NCBI GenBank assembly: GCA_964571295.1
Contig: CAZNAO010000013.1
Location: 1-22,685, forward strand
Direction: 5' to 3'
Length of the DNA stretch: 22,685 bases
Origin: UBA922 sp964571295
Lineage (GTDB): Bacteria > Patescibacteriota > Patescibacteriia > Magasanikbacterales > UBA922
The first letter of the stretch is position 1. Every line of letters starts with the position of its first letter. Positions 1-8,786 of this stretch are shown in pieces. The position numbers were made by a program, and so were the translations under genes. Below the pieces are notes generated by a model, which saw only the letters and a list, made by a program, of their open reading frames with translations, was not told the DNA's origin and did not search any database.

Positions 1-860
1 TCCTGAAGTGCAGTCGAAGACACAACCCCGCCTACAATTTTAGGTGCCGTTGGATTTGAAACATCAACGATACGGACTGCATCATCCGCTGTCACAAATG
101 CCGTCTTTCCTGTAACTTGTATTGAGTATGCGCCAGAAAGCAATGAAGAAGTTACCACACCCACTATCGTAGGTGACGCAGGATTTGAAATATCGATGGT
201 GCGAACAAAATAATTATTAGCCAATGCCCCTCCGGCAACATACGCATATTTACCGGACACATAGACCGACCGGACCGTCTGGAGAGACGATGATACAATA
301 CTACTGACCAAGACAGGATTAGTCGGATTTGAAATATCAACAACACTGAAAGAAATATTGTCACCATTCACCACATATGCATAGTTACCGGAGACATATA
401 TCGAATCTGGGTCACCTAATGCAGTGGTAGATACTACGCTTCCGACAATTTTAGGAGCCAATGGATTTGAAATATCTATCGTAGTAAATGTATTCCATGA
501 TCCTACATACGCATATTGTCCAGAAATGTACAAAGGCAGGGCGCCATCAAGAAGAGACGATGTGACACTACCGACAATTACCGGATTCCTCGGGTTTGAA
601 ACATCTACCACCCCCAGACCCTGACTCTCACCCGCAGTCACGTATGCATAGTCACCAGAAACCGCCACAGAGAAAGCTGCACCCAATATTGCAGATGATG
701 TCACCCTACCAAGCAACGATGGTCGACTTGGTTCTGTTATGTCGACAATTTGCAATGAATCGCCCAATACGTTTGCCACATATGCGTATTTACCGGAGAC
801 ATAGACTGAAATAGCGCCATCAAGTGCAGTGGATGATACCACGCCTCCGACTATGGTCGG
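1..860 (-). repeat. LVIVD block / predicted beta-propeller 7 (6 blades visible, truncated)
   Basis: Cores lie near 777, 642, 505, 373, 238 and 105. The last is degenerate (TGKTAFVTADDAV). At about 135 nt per blade the seventh core would fall just beyond base 1, so this block agrees with the seven-blade rule but does not test it. Confidence 0.75.
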
Positions 861-3800
861 ATTTATTTTCTGACTAATATCGAGTGCTGCTCCTGAAATC
901 TGTCCATCGGTCTTGAACCCTCCATTTCCCACATTGAGCGCGTTTGCAACGTAGGCGTTATTTCCGATCCTAATATTGTCGGTCACATTGACATTACTCG
1001 ACTGTAGTGCACCAATATGCGCCGCTGGCGCGTCGATGCCGCCGAGGTCGATGACAAAGAGAGATTCATTGCTATAGTCTACTGTATATGCATACTTACC
1101 GGAAACATCCAGCGAGTATCCACCCCCAATTGAGACTTCACCAACAATAACCGGAACAACTGGATTAGTGATGTCAATGGTAACAAGAGAGCCGTTACTC
1201 GAACCCACCACATATGCATACTTACCCATAACCTGAACTCGTACCGCACCACCCAGCGACGTGGAAGAAACACTACCGACGATGGTAGGTGAGACTGGAT
1301 TCGAGATATCGATTATACTGAGAGAGCCTCCTGTTTCATTAGTCACATATGCGTACTTACCCGAAACGTAAACCGAGCTTGGACCGTTAACATACGTAGA
1401 GGTAATACTACTGACGATTGTAGGATTAATTGGGTTCGCAATATCAATGATATTAAAAGTATTACTATCATAGCTTGGCACATACGCGTACCTACCCACG
1501 ACATATACTGAATATGCACCATCAAGCACAGTCGTTGATACAACCGTACCAGCAATTACTGGGTACACTGGATTTGAGATATCGATTATACTGAGAGAGC
1601 CTTGGTCATAGCCCGTGACATATGCGTACGCGCCCGCAACGTGGACTTCGCTCGGAAAACTAAGATTTGCATTATCTTTTACTCCTCCGACGATGGTGGG
1701 GGCTGCTGGATTTGAAATATCAATTACCCGAAGAGAATTATCAATACTATTTGCCACATATGCATAGTTACCTGAGACATGGACTGAACGAGCACCGTTA
1801 AGGGCGGTAGAGGAGGCAACACCACCGACGATGGTGGGTGCAGTTGGGTTAGAGATGTCGACAATGCGGAGGGAGTCATTAAATACATTTGCCACATATG
1901 CATAGTTACCTGAGACATGGACTGAGTACGCACCACTAAACGCTGTCGTAGATACAAGACTACCGACGATCTGTGCATTTTTTAAGGGTGTTTGTGACAA
2001 AGCCCCACCAATCATAAGTCCACCTACAATCTGAGAAGTACTGGTCCCTGAAATTGACAAAACCCCATCCGTCTTGATACCACCTGCTCCGACATTAAGC
2101 GCGTTTGCAACGTAGGCGTTATTTCCGATCCTAATATTGTCGGTCACATTGACATTACTCGACTGTAGTGCACCAATATGCGCCGCTGGCGCGTCGATGC
2201 CGCCAAGATCAATCACATGAAAATCATCGCCGTTCCCATCAGTTCCTACATATGCATACTTACCTGATACAAACACAGCACCAGCACTGTACACACCCTC
2301 GTTTAGTTCAATACTTCCGATCAAAATTGGGTTAGTGGGAGTAGAAATATCTACCAGGTGAAACATTCCTTCAGTGGAATACTGGGAACCGATGTATGCA
2401 TACTTACCTGACACAAACACACTTGAAGCACTATTAGTAATCTCAACACCACCGACCTTAACCGGATTGGTGGAACTGGAAATATCTACAACCAAAAACT
2501 CATTTTCTGAACCATGTGACCCAGCACCAACATACGCATAATTACCCGAAACATGCACATCGAATGCACCACCTGCAATACTCAAACTACCCGTAATTAC
2601 CGGATTTGATGGATCTGAAATATCAATCATATGAAAATCGTCACCGGTACCAAATGTAGTCACATAAGCATATGTACCCTGTACATACACTCTCATTGCA
2701 AATGAAGGTAGAGCAACACTTCCTACCTCAATCGGAGAAATCGGATTGCTCACATCAATCACATTAAAGCTATTACTGTCCGCAGCAAATATATAGTTAC
2801 CGGATGCAAACACAGTTGGTAAATCACCCGCATAATTGAGCGTACTCACTTCAGTGGGATTTGCAGGATTGGAAATGTCTACGACATGGAATCCTTCGTC
2901 TGACCATGCTCCAACATACGCATATTTGCCCGCGACATGGATACTCTGCACATCTGAGATACTCCCCATACTGCCTACTTTGCGTGGATTCCGCGGATCA
3001 GTAATGTCAAATACATGAAAATTAGAGGTATCTCCATATCCTCCGACATACGCGTACTTACCGGACACATACACCGCACTTGCCGATTCAGTACTCGTAC
3101 TTGCAACTTCGATCGGACGAATCAGCGGTGTTTGAGTGAGTCCACCTCCGAGCGCAAGTGCGCCATCGGTTTTGATTCCACCCGCTCCCACATTAAGCGC
3201 GTTTGCAACGTAGGCGTTATTTCCGATCGTAATATTGTCGGTCACATTGACATTACTCGACTGTAGTGCGCCGATATGTGCAGCCGGAGCATCAATACCG
3301 CCAAGGTCGATGATATTAAGTGCATTATTGTAGTTACTACCTACATACGCATACTTACCAGACACATCCAACGCATATGGAACCAACATATTATCTTCAT
3401 CCTGTATTCCTCCTACTATGCGGGGATTGGTAGAACTAGAAATGTCAATGATACGAAGTGAGTCATCAAGACTTGCGACCACATAGGCATATTCCCCCGC
3501 GACTTTTACCGTCCACGCTCCATTCAAAAGAGAAGCATCTTGCACAGCTCCAACAATTTGAGGTGAAGCAGGATTTGAGATGTCTACAACTGTAAGAGAG
3601 TCTCCACTGTAACTAGCTACATATGCATACTTACCAGATACATCTACAGAACGAACCCAATCCAACAGTGTGGAAGATGCAACACCCCCAACGATAGTCG
3701 GAGCAGTGGGATCTGAAATATCAATAATTCGAAGTGAATCATTGTTTTCTGTACCTACATACGCATAGTTACCTGACACATGGACTGCATTTGCACCACC

Positions 3801-6800
3801 GAGCGCTGTACTGGACACCACACCTCCCACCACAAACGGATTCAACGGATTTGAGATATCCACGATACGCAAAGCACTGGTATTGTAGCTCGTGATATAC
3901 GCATACTTTCCGGAGATGTATACTTCTCGCGCAGAATCAAACAGAGACGAAGAGAACGTATTTACCAACAACGGATTTGAGGGATTTGAGATATCAATGA
4001 TAACCAATGAATCACTCATAAAATTGACTCCATACGCATAGTTACCTGCCACATGCACAGACTCAACCCCCAAAACATCCGGATCATTAAGTATGCCTAC
4101 AATAGCCGGGAATGCGGGATTTGAGATATCGACAACACTAAAATAATCATCACTATTATTACTAACGTACGCATAGTTACCTGCCACCGCAACATGGGCT
4201 GCACCACCCAACGCTGTCGTAGACACCACTCGACCCGCAATCACCGGATTCATACTCATGCTCACGTCAAGTCCGCCACTGGAGAGAAGACCATCGGTCC
4301 GGATCCCTCCACTCCCCACATTGAGCGCGTTTGCAACATACGCATTATTTCCGATCGTAATATTTTCGGTAACTGAAATATTACTTGACTGGAGTGCTCC
4401 GATGTTGGCACTGGGTGCGTCGATGCCGCCGAGGTCGATGATCACAAGAGAATTATTATTATAACTCGTCACATACGCGTATTTACCGGAGACAGCGACT
4501 GAGCTCGGAGAATCAAGGGCAGTAGACGAAACCACACTCCCTACAATTGTTGGAGTTACCGGATTTGAGATATCAGTTACCACAAAGGAATCTGCGGTAC
4601 TACCCCCCACAAGATACGCATACTTACCTGCGACTTTGACTCCGTTGGCAAGATCGAGAAGAGTGGAAGAGACAAACCCAGTGATTGTCGGTGCAGTAGA
4701 GCTGGAAATATCAACAATCGTGAGAGAATCGGCACCTTGTGTTGCAACGTATGCATACTTCCCCGACACTGCAACCGAATCAGCCCGATCCAGAAGAGTG
4801 GAAGAAACAAATCCAGTGATTATAGGTATAGTAGGATTGGAGATATCAATGATCGTGAGAGAGTCGGCGGTCTCACCTGCCACATATGCGTATTTACCTG
4901 CAATCACGATTTCTTGAGTAAAATCAAGAAGAGTCGAAGAAACAAATCCCGTGATTGTGGGTGTAGTAGGGTTTGAGATATCAATGATAGTTAGAGAATC
5001 ACCATTGACACTTGCCACATATGCGTATTTACCTGCAATTGCATTTGAAAACGCACCATTCAACTGTGTTGGAGATACGATACTTCCCACAATGATTGGA
5101 CCTGTAGGATTTGAAATATCGATTACCACAAAAGAGTTCGCATCCGCACCTGTCACATAGGCATACATGCCTATAACAGAAACTGAATAAGATCCATCAA
5201 GAAGAGTCGAAGAAACAAATCCCGTGATTGTGGGTGTAGTGGGGTTTGAGATATCAATGATAGTTAGAGAATCACTCGCGTAGCTTGTCACATACGCATA
5301 TTTTCCCGCAATAAAGACTGCGTTTGCACCACTGAGTGCTGTCGTAGATACCACTCGACCCGCAATCACCGGATTCATACTCACGCTTACGTCAAGCGCT
5401 CCAATAGAGAGAAGACCATCGGTCCGGATCCCTCCACTCCCCACATTGAGTGCGTTTGAAACATAGGCATTATTACCAATGATTATATTCTCTGTCACAG
5501 AAATATTACTCGATTGTAGAGCACCAATGTGCGCACTTGGCGCGTCGATACCACCGATATCAATAACACTCATCGTTGATCCAGCAATACTCAAAACATA
5601 CGCATATTTACCTACTATTTTTATCTGTCGGGCACCATTTAGATAGGTACCATCGGTCAATGTTGCCACAACAGCCATCGACGAAGGATTGGAAATATCA
5701 ACGACTCGTATTCTATCATTAGAAGAGTCAGCAATATACGCATACCTACCAGAAACCTCAATAGAATTAACTGATCCCGTACTTAGTGACCCAGCCTGAA
5801 CTGGTTGTGTAGAGCTTGCGATATTTACTACAGTAACCCTGCCACCATCGCTACCCACATACGCATACTTTCCTGACACATACACCGACTGTGCAAAAAT
5901 TAAATTACCCGGATCAGTAATTCTTCCGGTAAAAGTTGGTGATGTAGGGTTTGAAATATCAATAATAACCAGACTATAATCATCACGGTTCGCGACATAT
6001 GCATATTTACCCGAGACATATACATCCCATACGCCATTTAGATAGGTACCGTCACTTATACTCCCCACAATCGTCGGATTAGTGGGATTTGAGATATCAA
6101 CCACCTCAAAACTATCACTCGTACTCCCGGTAATATAGGCATACTTACCGAGTACAGCCAAACCGATTACCCCATTCATCCCTGTGGCAGATTCTACTTC
6201 TCCCACGATTACCGGATTACCAACATCTGAAATATCTATTATTTTAAGATAATTCTCAACACCACTTACAACGTAAGCGTACTTACCTGCTATCTTTACC
6301 TTACTTGGACTATTTAATGAAAGAGTTTTCATACCCCCCACCACGGTGGGCGTTGTAGGACTTGAAATATCAATAATCTGAAAACTATTAGCTGAATTAG
6401 CCACAGTGTAGGCGTATTTACCCACTACATCAATACTTCCATCCCCACCAAAAAATAACGTGGACGAAGTAATACTACCTACCATCACCGGATCTGTACG
6501 TACCGTTTGTCTATACATGCCCGTCACATATGCATTGGTAGAGGTCGCATTGGTAGCTTGAAAATTACCAACAAATGCATTAGTACTCGTAATCGACACA
6601 CCGTTTGCCATATCAAATGATAATCCGTTCGCAAACAAATTGGTCGAGGTTGCAGAGATAAATAAAGCATTCGTTGCACTAAGATCGCCGGCAAATACGT
6701 TTGTACTCGTAATCGCCACACCGTTTGCCATATCAAACGACAAAATGCTTGCAAACAAATTGGTCGAGGTTGCAGAACCAAATATCGATGAGGTGGCAAA

Positions 6801-8708
6801 TAAATTAGTGGATGAGACGGCTGACACGAGAAGTCCGCCTGCGATATAGGAAGTGGAGGTTCCAGAGACCGCAAGAACACCATCCGTCTTAATCCCCCCA
6901 CCTCCCACATTGAGTGCGTTTCCGATATATGCATTATTTCCGATGGTGACGTTGTCAATAACTGAAATATTACTTGACTGGAGTGCTCCGATGTTGGCAC
7001 TGGGTGCGTCGATGCCACCGATATCAATAATATAAAAACCACCGTTCACTCCATTATTCGCCATATATGCATATTTTCCTGAAATATCCACTGCGCGAGG
7101 CGCATCAAGTCTTGCAGAATCTTTTACACCTCCCACCAAAACTGGATTGGTGGAACTCGAAATATCAATGATACGTAAAGAATCATCAACCCCCACACCC
7201 ACATAGGCATACTTTCCTGAAACACGAACTTCATAAGGCGCATCAAGGTTTGTTGAATCGGTCAACATGCCCACCAGATTCATATTAGTAGAACTAGCAA
7301 TGTCAATGATATATAACGAATCTGCACTCGTGTCTGGAACATACGCATATCTCCCTCTGACTGAAAAAGACCAGCTTGTTGAGGTTGCTGTAGTCGTAAC
7401 CGTAATTGAGTCCCTAATCACCGGGTTATTGGGTTCTGTGATATCGATTGCTACCAAGGTTGATCCGCCGCCTGTCGAAGGATTATACGCACTACCGACA
7501 TACGCATACTTACCTGAGACCACAACACCACGGGCATAGTTTAATACCGAAGATGAAACCACTGAACCCACAATAACCGGATTTTTAGGATTTTCAATCG
7601 ACACAACCAACAAACTATCGATAGTTGAATTCGTAATATATGCGTAGTTTCCCGAGATGGTGACATGCTGATCGCTTGTTGCGCTGGAAGTGGTGATCTG
7701 AAGTGTACTTACGATAGCAGGGTTACCCGGATCGGAAATATCTACTACATGTAAATTATCCTGCGGCGTAGATGCATATGAACTTAGCACATATGCATAC
7801 TTTCCAGATACAAAAACATCCCTAATATCATTCATATTACCTGATGAGACACCATCATTTGACGAGACAGAGCCTACAATACTCGAATTATATGGGTCTG
7901 AGATATCGACTACATTCAAATAGTCATGTGATACTCGTGTGGTTCCTACATACGCATAATTCCCTTGCACGCGCACTACCCACGCACCATTAATCGTAGA
8001 GTCTGTAGACGACGCAATCCCACCCACAATACGAGGCTGAAGAAGTGGAGTCTGGGTGAAACTTCCTGCAAGCGACACATTGGTACCAGTCGCATTCAAA
8101 AACGTGAGTCCGCCGGCAAAAAGATTGGTTGAACTCACCGTCATCAATGTACTTGAAGTGGCAAACAGATTGGTCGTCGTCACATTCACTGAGCTCACGT
8201 TTATCGGATTGAAATTCGTCGCGCCCAGATTGGTGAAGAATGCATTGGTCGAAGTGATCGCCGTACCAGATGCCGTGGTAAATGAAAGACCTTGTAGAGC
8301 TGTAGTTCCCAATATGTATAAATTCGTAGAAGTAATGCTACCCGTAAGGATTTGAGCCGGGTTGAAGCTGTCGACCGATAATGCACCAAAATATGCATTG
8401 GTCGAAGTGATCGCCGTACCAGATGCCGTGGTAAAGAAGAGTTGTGGGAAAAACGCACGGGTTGACGTAATTCCGGTCAAATTCGAAAGCGAGGTGATAT
8501 CAGTATTGGCACCTGATGTTGCAGGTGTAGTAACACCACAATTCGGAGCAGTTGGAGCACAATCCGGCTCGAGAGTTTGTCCTGGACTATAGATGGTGGC
8601 ATACGTTAAAAAAGGCGCTAAGATTACCGCCGTGATACCAACAATCCAAGTACTGATCCTGAAATATTTCTTTTTCAGCTCGGTTGTTGATGAATTGTAC
8701 AAACGCAT
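1..8708 (-). CDS. Giant secreted LVIVD-repeat (multi-beta-propeller) surface protein, C-terminus beyond window
   Basis: One open frame starts at the ATG 8708-8706 and stays open to base 1, giving 2902 residues with no stop. The repeat motifs sit in the same frame at every point checked, for example near 54, 3849, 5109 and 7590. The protein begins with a basic stretch and a hydrophobic segment (about residues 21-40), then GQTLEPDCAPTAPNC. Next come an STN-rich fibre-like region, a first repeat block, a second fibre-like region and six more repeat blocks. The repeat is about 45 residues with cores like SGKYAYV and (I/V)IDISNP, matching the LVIVD family known from bacterial surface proteins. Complete blocks hold seven repeats each, so each probably folds as a seven-bladed propeller. 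The role is unknown; adhesin, sheath or cell-contact protein would fit. It has its own promoter and a terminator isolates it from the upstream gene. Confidence 0.93.
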   Translation of the reverse strand, partial: MRLYNSSTTELKKKYFRISTWIVGITAVILAPFLTYATIYSPGQTLEPDCAPTAPNCGVTTPATSGANTDITSLSNLTGITSTRAFFPQLFFTTASGTAITSTNAYFGALSVDSFNPAQILTGSITSTNLYILGTTALQGLSFTTASGTAITSTNAFFTNLGATNFNPINVSSVNVTTTNLFATSSTLMTVSSTNLFAGGLTFLNATGTNVSLAGSFTQTPLLQPRIVGGIASSTDSTINGAWVVRVQGNYAYVGTTRVSHDYLNVVDISDPYNSSIVGSVSSNDGVSSGNMNDIRDVFVSGKYAYVLSSYASTPQDNLHVVDISDPGNPAIVSTLQITTSSATSDQHVTISGNYAYITNSTIDSLLVVSIENPKNPVIVGSVVSSSVLNYARGVVVSGKYAYVGSAYNPSTGGGSTLVAIDITEPNNPVIRDSITVTTTATSTSWSFSVRGRYAYVPDTSADSLYIIDIASSTNMNLVGMLTDSTNLDAPYEVRVSGKYAYVGVGVDDSLRIIDISSSTNPVLVGGVKDSARLDAPRAVDISGKYAYMANNGVNGGFYIIDIGGIDAPSANIGALQSSNISVIDNVTIGNNAYIGNALNVGGGGIKTDGVLAVSGTSTSYIAGGLLVSAVSSTNLFATSSIFGSATSTNLFASILSFDMANGVAITSTNVFAGDLSATNALFISATSTNLFANGLSFDMANGVSITSTNAFVGNFQATNATSTNAYVTGMYRQTVRTDPVMVGSITSSTLFFGGDGSIDVVGKYAYTVANSANSFQIIDISSPTTPTVVGGMKTLSLNSPSKVKIAGKYAYVVSGVENYLKIIDISDVGNPVIVGEVESATGMNGVIGLAVLGKYAYITGSTSDSFEVVDISNPTNPTIVGSISDGTYLNGVWDVYVSGKYAYVANRDDYSLVIIDISNPTSPTFTGRITDPGNLIFAQSVYVSGKYAYVGSDGGRVTVVNIASSTQPVQAGSLSTGSVNSIEVSGRYAYIADSSNDRIRVVDISNPSSMAVVATLTDGTYLNGARQIKIVGKYAYVLSIAGSTMSVIDIGGIDAPSAHIGALQSSNISVTENIIIGNNAYVSNALNVGSGGIRTDGLLSIGALDVSVSMNPVIAGRVVSTTALSGANAVFIAGKYAYVTSYASDSLTIIDISNPTTPTITGFVSSTLLDGSYSVSVIGMYAYVTGADANSFVVIDISNPTGPIIVGSIVSPTQLNGAFSNAIAGKYAYVASVNGDSLTIIDISNPTTPTITGFVSSTLLDFTQEIVIAGKYAYVAGETADSLTIIDISNPTIPIITGFVSSTLLDRADSVAVSGKYAYVATQGADSLTIVDISSSTAPTITGFVSSTLLDLANGVKVAGKYAYLVGGSTADSFVVTDISNPVTPTIVGSVVSSTALDSPSSVAVSGKYAYVTSYNNNSLVIIDLGGIDAPSANIGALQSSNISVTENITIGNNAYVANALNVGSGGIRTDGLLSSGGLDVSMSMNPVIAGRVVSTTALGGAAHVAVAGNYAYVSNNSDDYFSVVDISNPAFPAIVGILNDPDVLGVESVHVAGNYAYGVNFMSDSLVIIDISNPSNPLLVNTFSSSLFDSAREVYISGKYAYITSYNTSALRIVDISNPLNPFVVGGVVSSTALGGANAVHVSGNYAYVGTENNDSLRIIDISDPTAPTIVGGVASSTLLDWVRSVDVSGKYAYVASYSGDSLTVVDISNPASPQIVGAVQDASLLNGAWTVKVAGEYAYVVASLDDSLRIIDISSSTNPRIVGGIQDEDNMLVPYALDVSGKYAYVGSNYNNALNIIDLGGIDAPAAHIGALQSSNVNVTDNITIGNNAYVANALNVGAGGIKTDGALALGGGLTQTPLIRPIEVASTSTESASAVYVSGKYAYVGGYGDTSNFHVFDITDPRNPRKVGSMGSISDVQSIHVAGKYAYVGAWSDEGFHVVDISNPANPTEVSTLNYAGDLPTVFASGNYIFAADSNSFNVIDVSNPISPIEVGSVALPSFAMRVYVQGTYAYVTTFGTGDDFHMIDISDPSNPVITGSLSIAGGAFDVHVSGNYAYVGAGSHGSENEFLVVDISSSTNPVKVGGVEITNSASSVFVSGKYAYIGSQYSTEGMFHLVDISTPTNPILIGSIELNEGVYSAGAVFVSGKYAYVGTDGNGDDFHVIDLGGIDAPAAHIGALQSSNVNVTDNIRIGNNAYVANALNVGAGGIKTDGVLSISGTSTSQIVGGLMIGGALSQTPLKNAQIVGSLVSTTAFSGAYSVHVSGNYAYVANVFNDSLRIVDISNPTAPTIVGGVASSTALNGARSVHVSGNYAYVANSIDNSLRVIDISNPAAPTIVGGVKDNANLSFPSEVHVAGAYAYVTGYDQGSLSIIDISNPVYPVIAGTVVSTTVLDGAYSVYVVGRYAYVPSYDSNTFNIIDIANPINPTIVSSITSTYVNGPSSVYVSGKYAYVTNETGGSLSIIDISNPVSPTIVGSVSSTSLGGAVRVQVMGKYAYVVGSSNGSLVTIDITNPVVPVIVGEVSIGGGYSLDVSGKYAYTVDYSNESLFVIDLGGIDAPAAHIGALQSSNVNVTDNIRIGNNAYVANALNVGNGGFKTDGQISGAALDISQKINPTIVGGVVSSTALDGAISVYVSGKYAYVANVLGDSLQIVDITEPSRPSLLGRVTSSAILGAAFSVAVSGDYAYVTAGESQGLGVVDVSNPRNPVIVGSVTSSLLDGALPLYISGQYAYVGSWNTFTTIDISNPLAPKIVGSVVSTTALGDPDSIYVSGNYAYVVNGDNISFSVVDISNPTNPVLVSSIVSSSLQTVRSVYVSGKYAYVAGGALANNYFVRTIDISNPASPTIVGVVTSSLLSGAYSIQVTGKTAFVTADDAVRIVDVSNPTAPKIVGGVVSSTALQ
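931..1055 (-). repeat. 125-nt linker module A
   Basis: Encodes IDLGGIDAPAAHIGALQSSN and VNVTDNIRIGNNAYVANALNV; near-identical twin of module B. It separates propeller 6 from the block that leaves the window. Confidence 0.88.
1056..1990 (-). repeat. LVIVD block / predicted beta-propeller 6 (7 blades)
   Basis: Seven cores lie near 1891, 1757, 1618, 1481, 1347, 1211 and 1085. The first two blades are close copies (VHVSGNYAYVANS/V). Bounded by linkers B and A. Confidence 0.83.
2092..2216 (-). repeat. 125-nt linker module B
   Basis: Differs from module A (931-1055) by one base over the first 110 nt and by five over all 125, which points to very recent duplication or gene conversion between sites 1.16 kb apart. 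Confidence 0.88.
2217..3140 (-). repeat. LVIVD block / predicted beta-propeller 5 (7 blades, one atypical)
   Basis: Seven blades have cores near 3046, 2920, 2789, 2662, 2530, 2393 and 2248. The third is atypical (SGNYIFAAD instead of GKYAYV) but keeps spacing and the following NVIDVSNP strand. Blades here often carry DDFH or EGFH before the VDIS strand, giving this block its own flavour. Confidence 0.8.
3190..3314 (-). repeat. 125-nt linker module C
   Basis: Encodes IDLGGIDAPAAHIGALQSSN and VNVTDNITIGNNAYVANALNV. The left 85 bases are almost identical to modules A and B; the right end has several silent changes. Confidence 0.85.
3315..4250 (-). repeat. LVIVD block / predicted beta-propeller 4 (7 blades)
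   Basis: Seven GxYAY cores lie near 4167, 4030, 3896, 3757, 3619, 3480 and 3340, spaced about 134-140 nt. Strands read like SLRIIDISDP and SLVIIDISNP. Bounded by linkers D and C. Confidence 0.83.
4318..4442 (-). repeat. 125-nt linker module D
   Basis: Encodes IDLGGIDAPSANIGALQSSN followed by ISVTENITIGNNAYVANALNV. It is a mosaic: the part at about 4371-4427 equals module F, while the part at about 4318-4367 resembles modules A-C. Confidence 0.85.
4443..5380 (-). repeat. LVIVD block / predicted beta-propeller 3 (7 blades, recently duplicated)
   Basis: Seven cores lie near 5289, 5155, 5017, 4881, 4747, 4613 and 4471. This is the most regular block. Several blades carry the same DSLTIIDISNPTTPTITGF-type strand followed by VSSTLLD. 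The 80-nt stretch 4923-5002 recurs at 5196-5275 with a single mismatch, showing recent blade duplication or conversion. Confidence 0.85.
5443..5567 (-). repeat. 125-nt linker module E
   Basis: Same length and protein pattern as the other linkers (GGIDAPSAHIGALQSSNISV, IGNNAYVSNALNV). At DNA level it is the most diverged copy apart from module F. The stretch after it (SGGIRTDGLLSIG) is shared with the sequence after module D. Confidence 0.85.
5568..6480 (-). repeat. LVIVD block / predicted beta-propeller 2 (7 blades)
   Basis: Seven GKYAY-type cores lie near 6408, 6270, 6133, 5996, 5857, 5734 and 5597, spaced about 123-140 nt. Each has an associated (I/V)(I/V)(D/N)I(S/A) strand. The block runs straight into linker E. 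Confidence 0.82.
6482..6906 (-). repeat. Fibre-like STN-repeat region 2 of the giant protein
   Basis: After linker F the protein returns to STN-type sequence with units such as ATSTNLFANGLSFDMANGV. Two near-identical units are offset by 120 nt (about 6598-6658 and 6718-6778), a 40-residue period. This is the only linker extended in this way, which explains the wider spacing (1464 nt) between modules E and F. Confidence 0.7.
6907..7031 (-). repeat. 125-nt linker module F (nearest the N-terminus)
   Basis: This is one of six modules of exactly 125 nt encoding a conserved linker (IDxGGIDAPSAxIGALQSSN, then a segment ending IGNNAY and NALNV). It follows propeller 1. Its right part, from about 6960 to 7016, is the same as the corresponding part of module D (4318-4442), whereas its left part differs. 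Confidence 0.85.
7032..8040 (-). repeat. LVIVD block / predicted beta-propeller 1 (7 blades)
   Basis: Seven GxYAY(V/I/M) cores lie near 7950, 7790, 7637, 7499, 7340, 7201 and 7062. Most are followed by a VDIS(D/N)P-like strand. Blade spacing is a little looser than in later blocks because of loop insertions such as the glycine-rich one near 7470. The block ends directly at the linker module at 6907-7031. Blade count is by eye; the fold is inferred from the family. Confidence 0.8.
8060..8522 (-). repeat. Fibre-like STN-repeat region 1 of the giant protein
   Basis: About residues 63-217 are low-complexity Ser/Thr/Asn/Ala sequence with recurring units such as AITSTNAYF and VTTTNLFATSS, lying between the membrane segment and the first propeller. 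A 42-base stretch occurs twice exactly (8241-8282 and 8394-8435), 153 bases apart, so both the copy and the offset are whole codons. Such beta-rich repeats resemble phage tail-fibre or trimeric stalk sequences. A stalk role is inferred. Confidence 0.7.
8588..8648 (-). other. N-terminal signal/membrane segment of the giant protein
   Basis: Residues 1-17 are short and basic (K12-K14, R17). They precede a hydrophobic run at about residues 21-40 (WIVGITAVILAPFLTYATIY). Proline, glycine and two cysteines (C50, C57) follow. This fits an uncleaved type II anchor or a signal peptide, placing the rest of the protein outside the membrane. The following GQTLEPDCAP stretch resembles one I associate with surface proteins of Parcubacteria; that is recalled, not searched. 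Confidence 0.75.
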
Positions 8709-8734
8709 GAAAAACTATTCAAAAAACTAGAATA

Positions 8735-8743
8735 AGTATAGCA
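8735..8743 (-). promoter_or_regulatory. Extended -10 promoter of the giant gene
   Basis: On the minus strand TGCTATACT (TG, one base, TATACT) lies 26 bases before the ATG at 8708. No good -35 box is seen 16-18 bases upstream, so the extended -10 probably carries recognition. The leader would be about 20 nt without a Shine-Dalgarno motif. Confidence 0.6.
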
Positions 8744-8786
8744 CAAAAAAACATGTATTTATATCACTATTGTGGACAAGTAGAAC

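Noticed and set aside
931..7031. Regularly spaced near-identical units resembling a CRISPR array or satellite DNA
   Set aside because: The units are 125 nt and about 1.1 kb apart, with translated and conserved sequence between them; blades diverge at silent sites while keeping protein motifs. This is coding repeat structure.
1..8600. Numerous short open frames on the plus strand and in other minus frames, 60-172 codons
   Set aside because: They are shadows of the repeat structure of the giant minus-strand gene. Their products repeat with the same 135-nt period and look like no family, while the giant frame is continuous and carries the conserved motifs.
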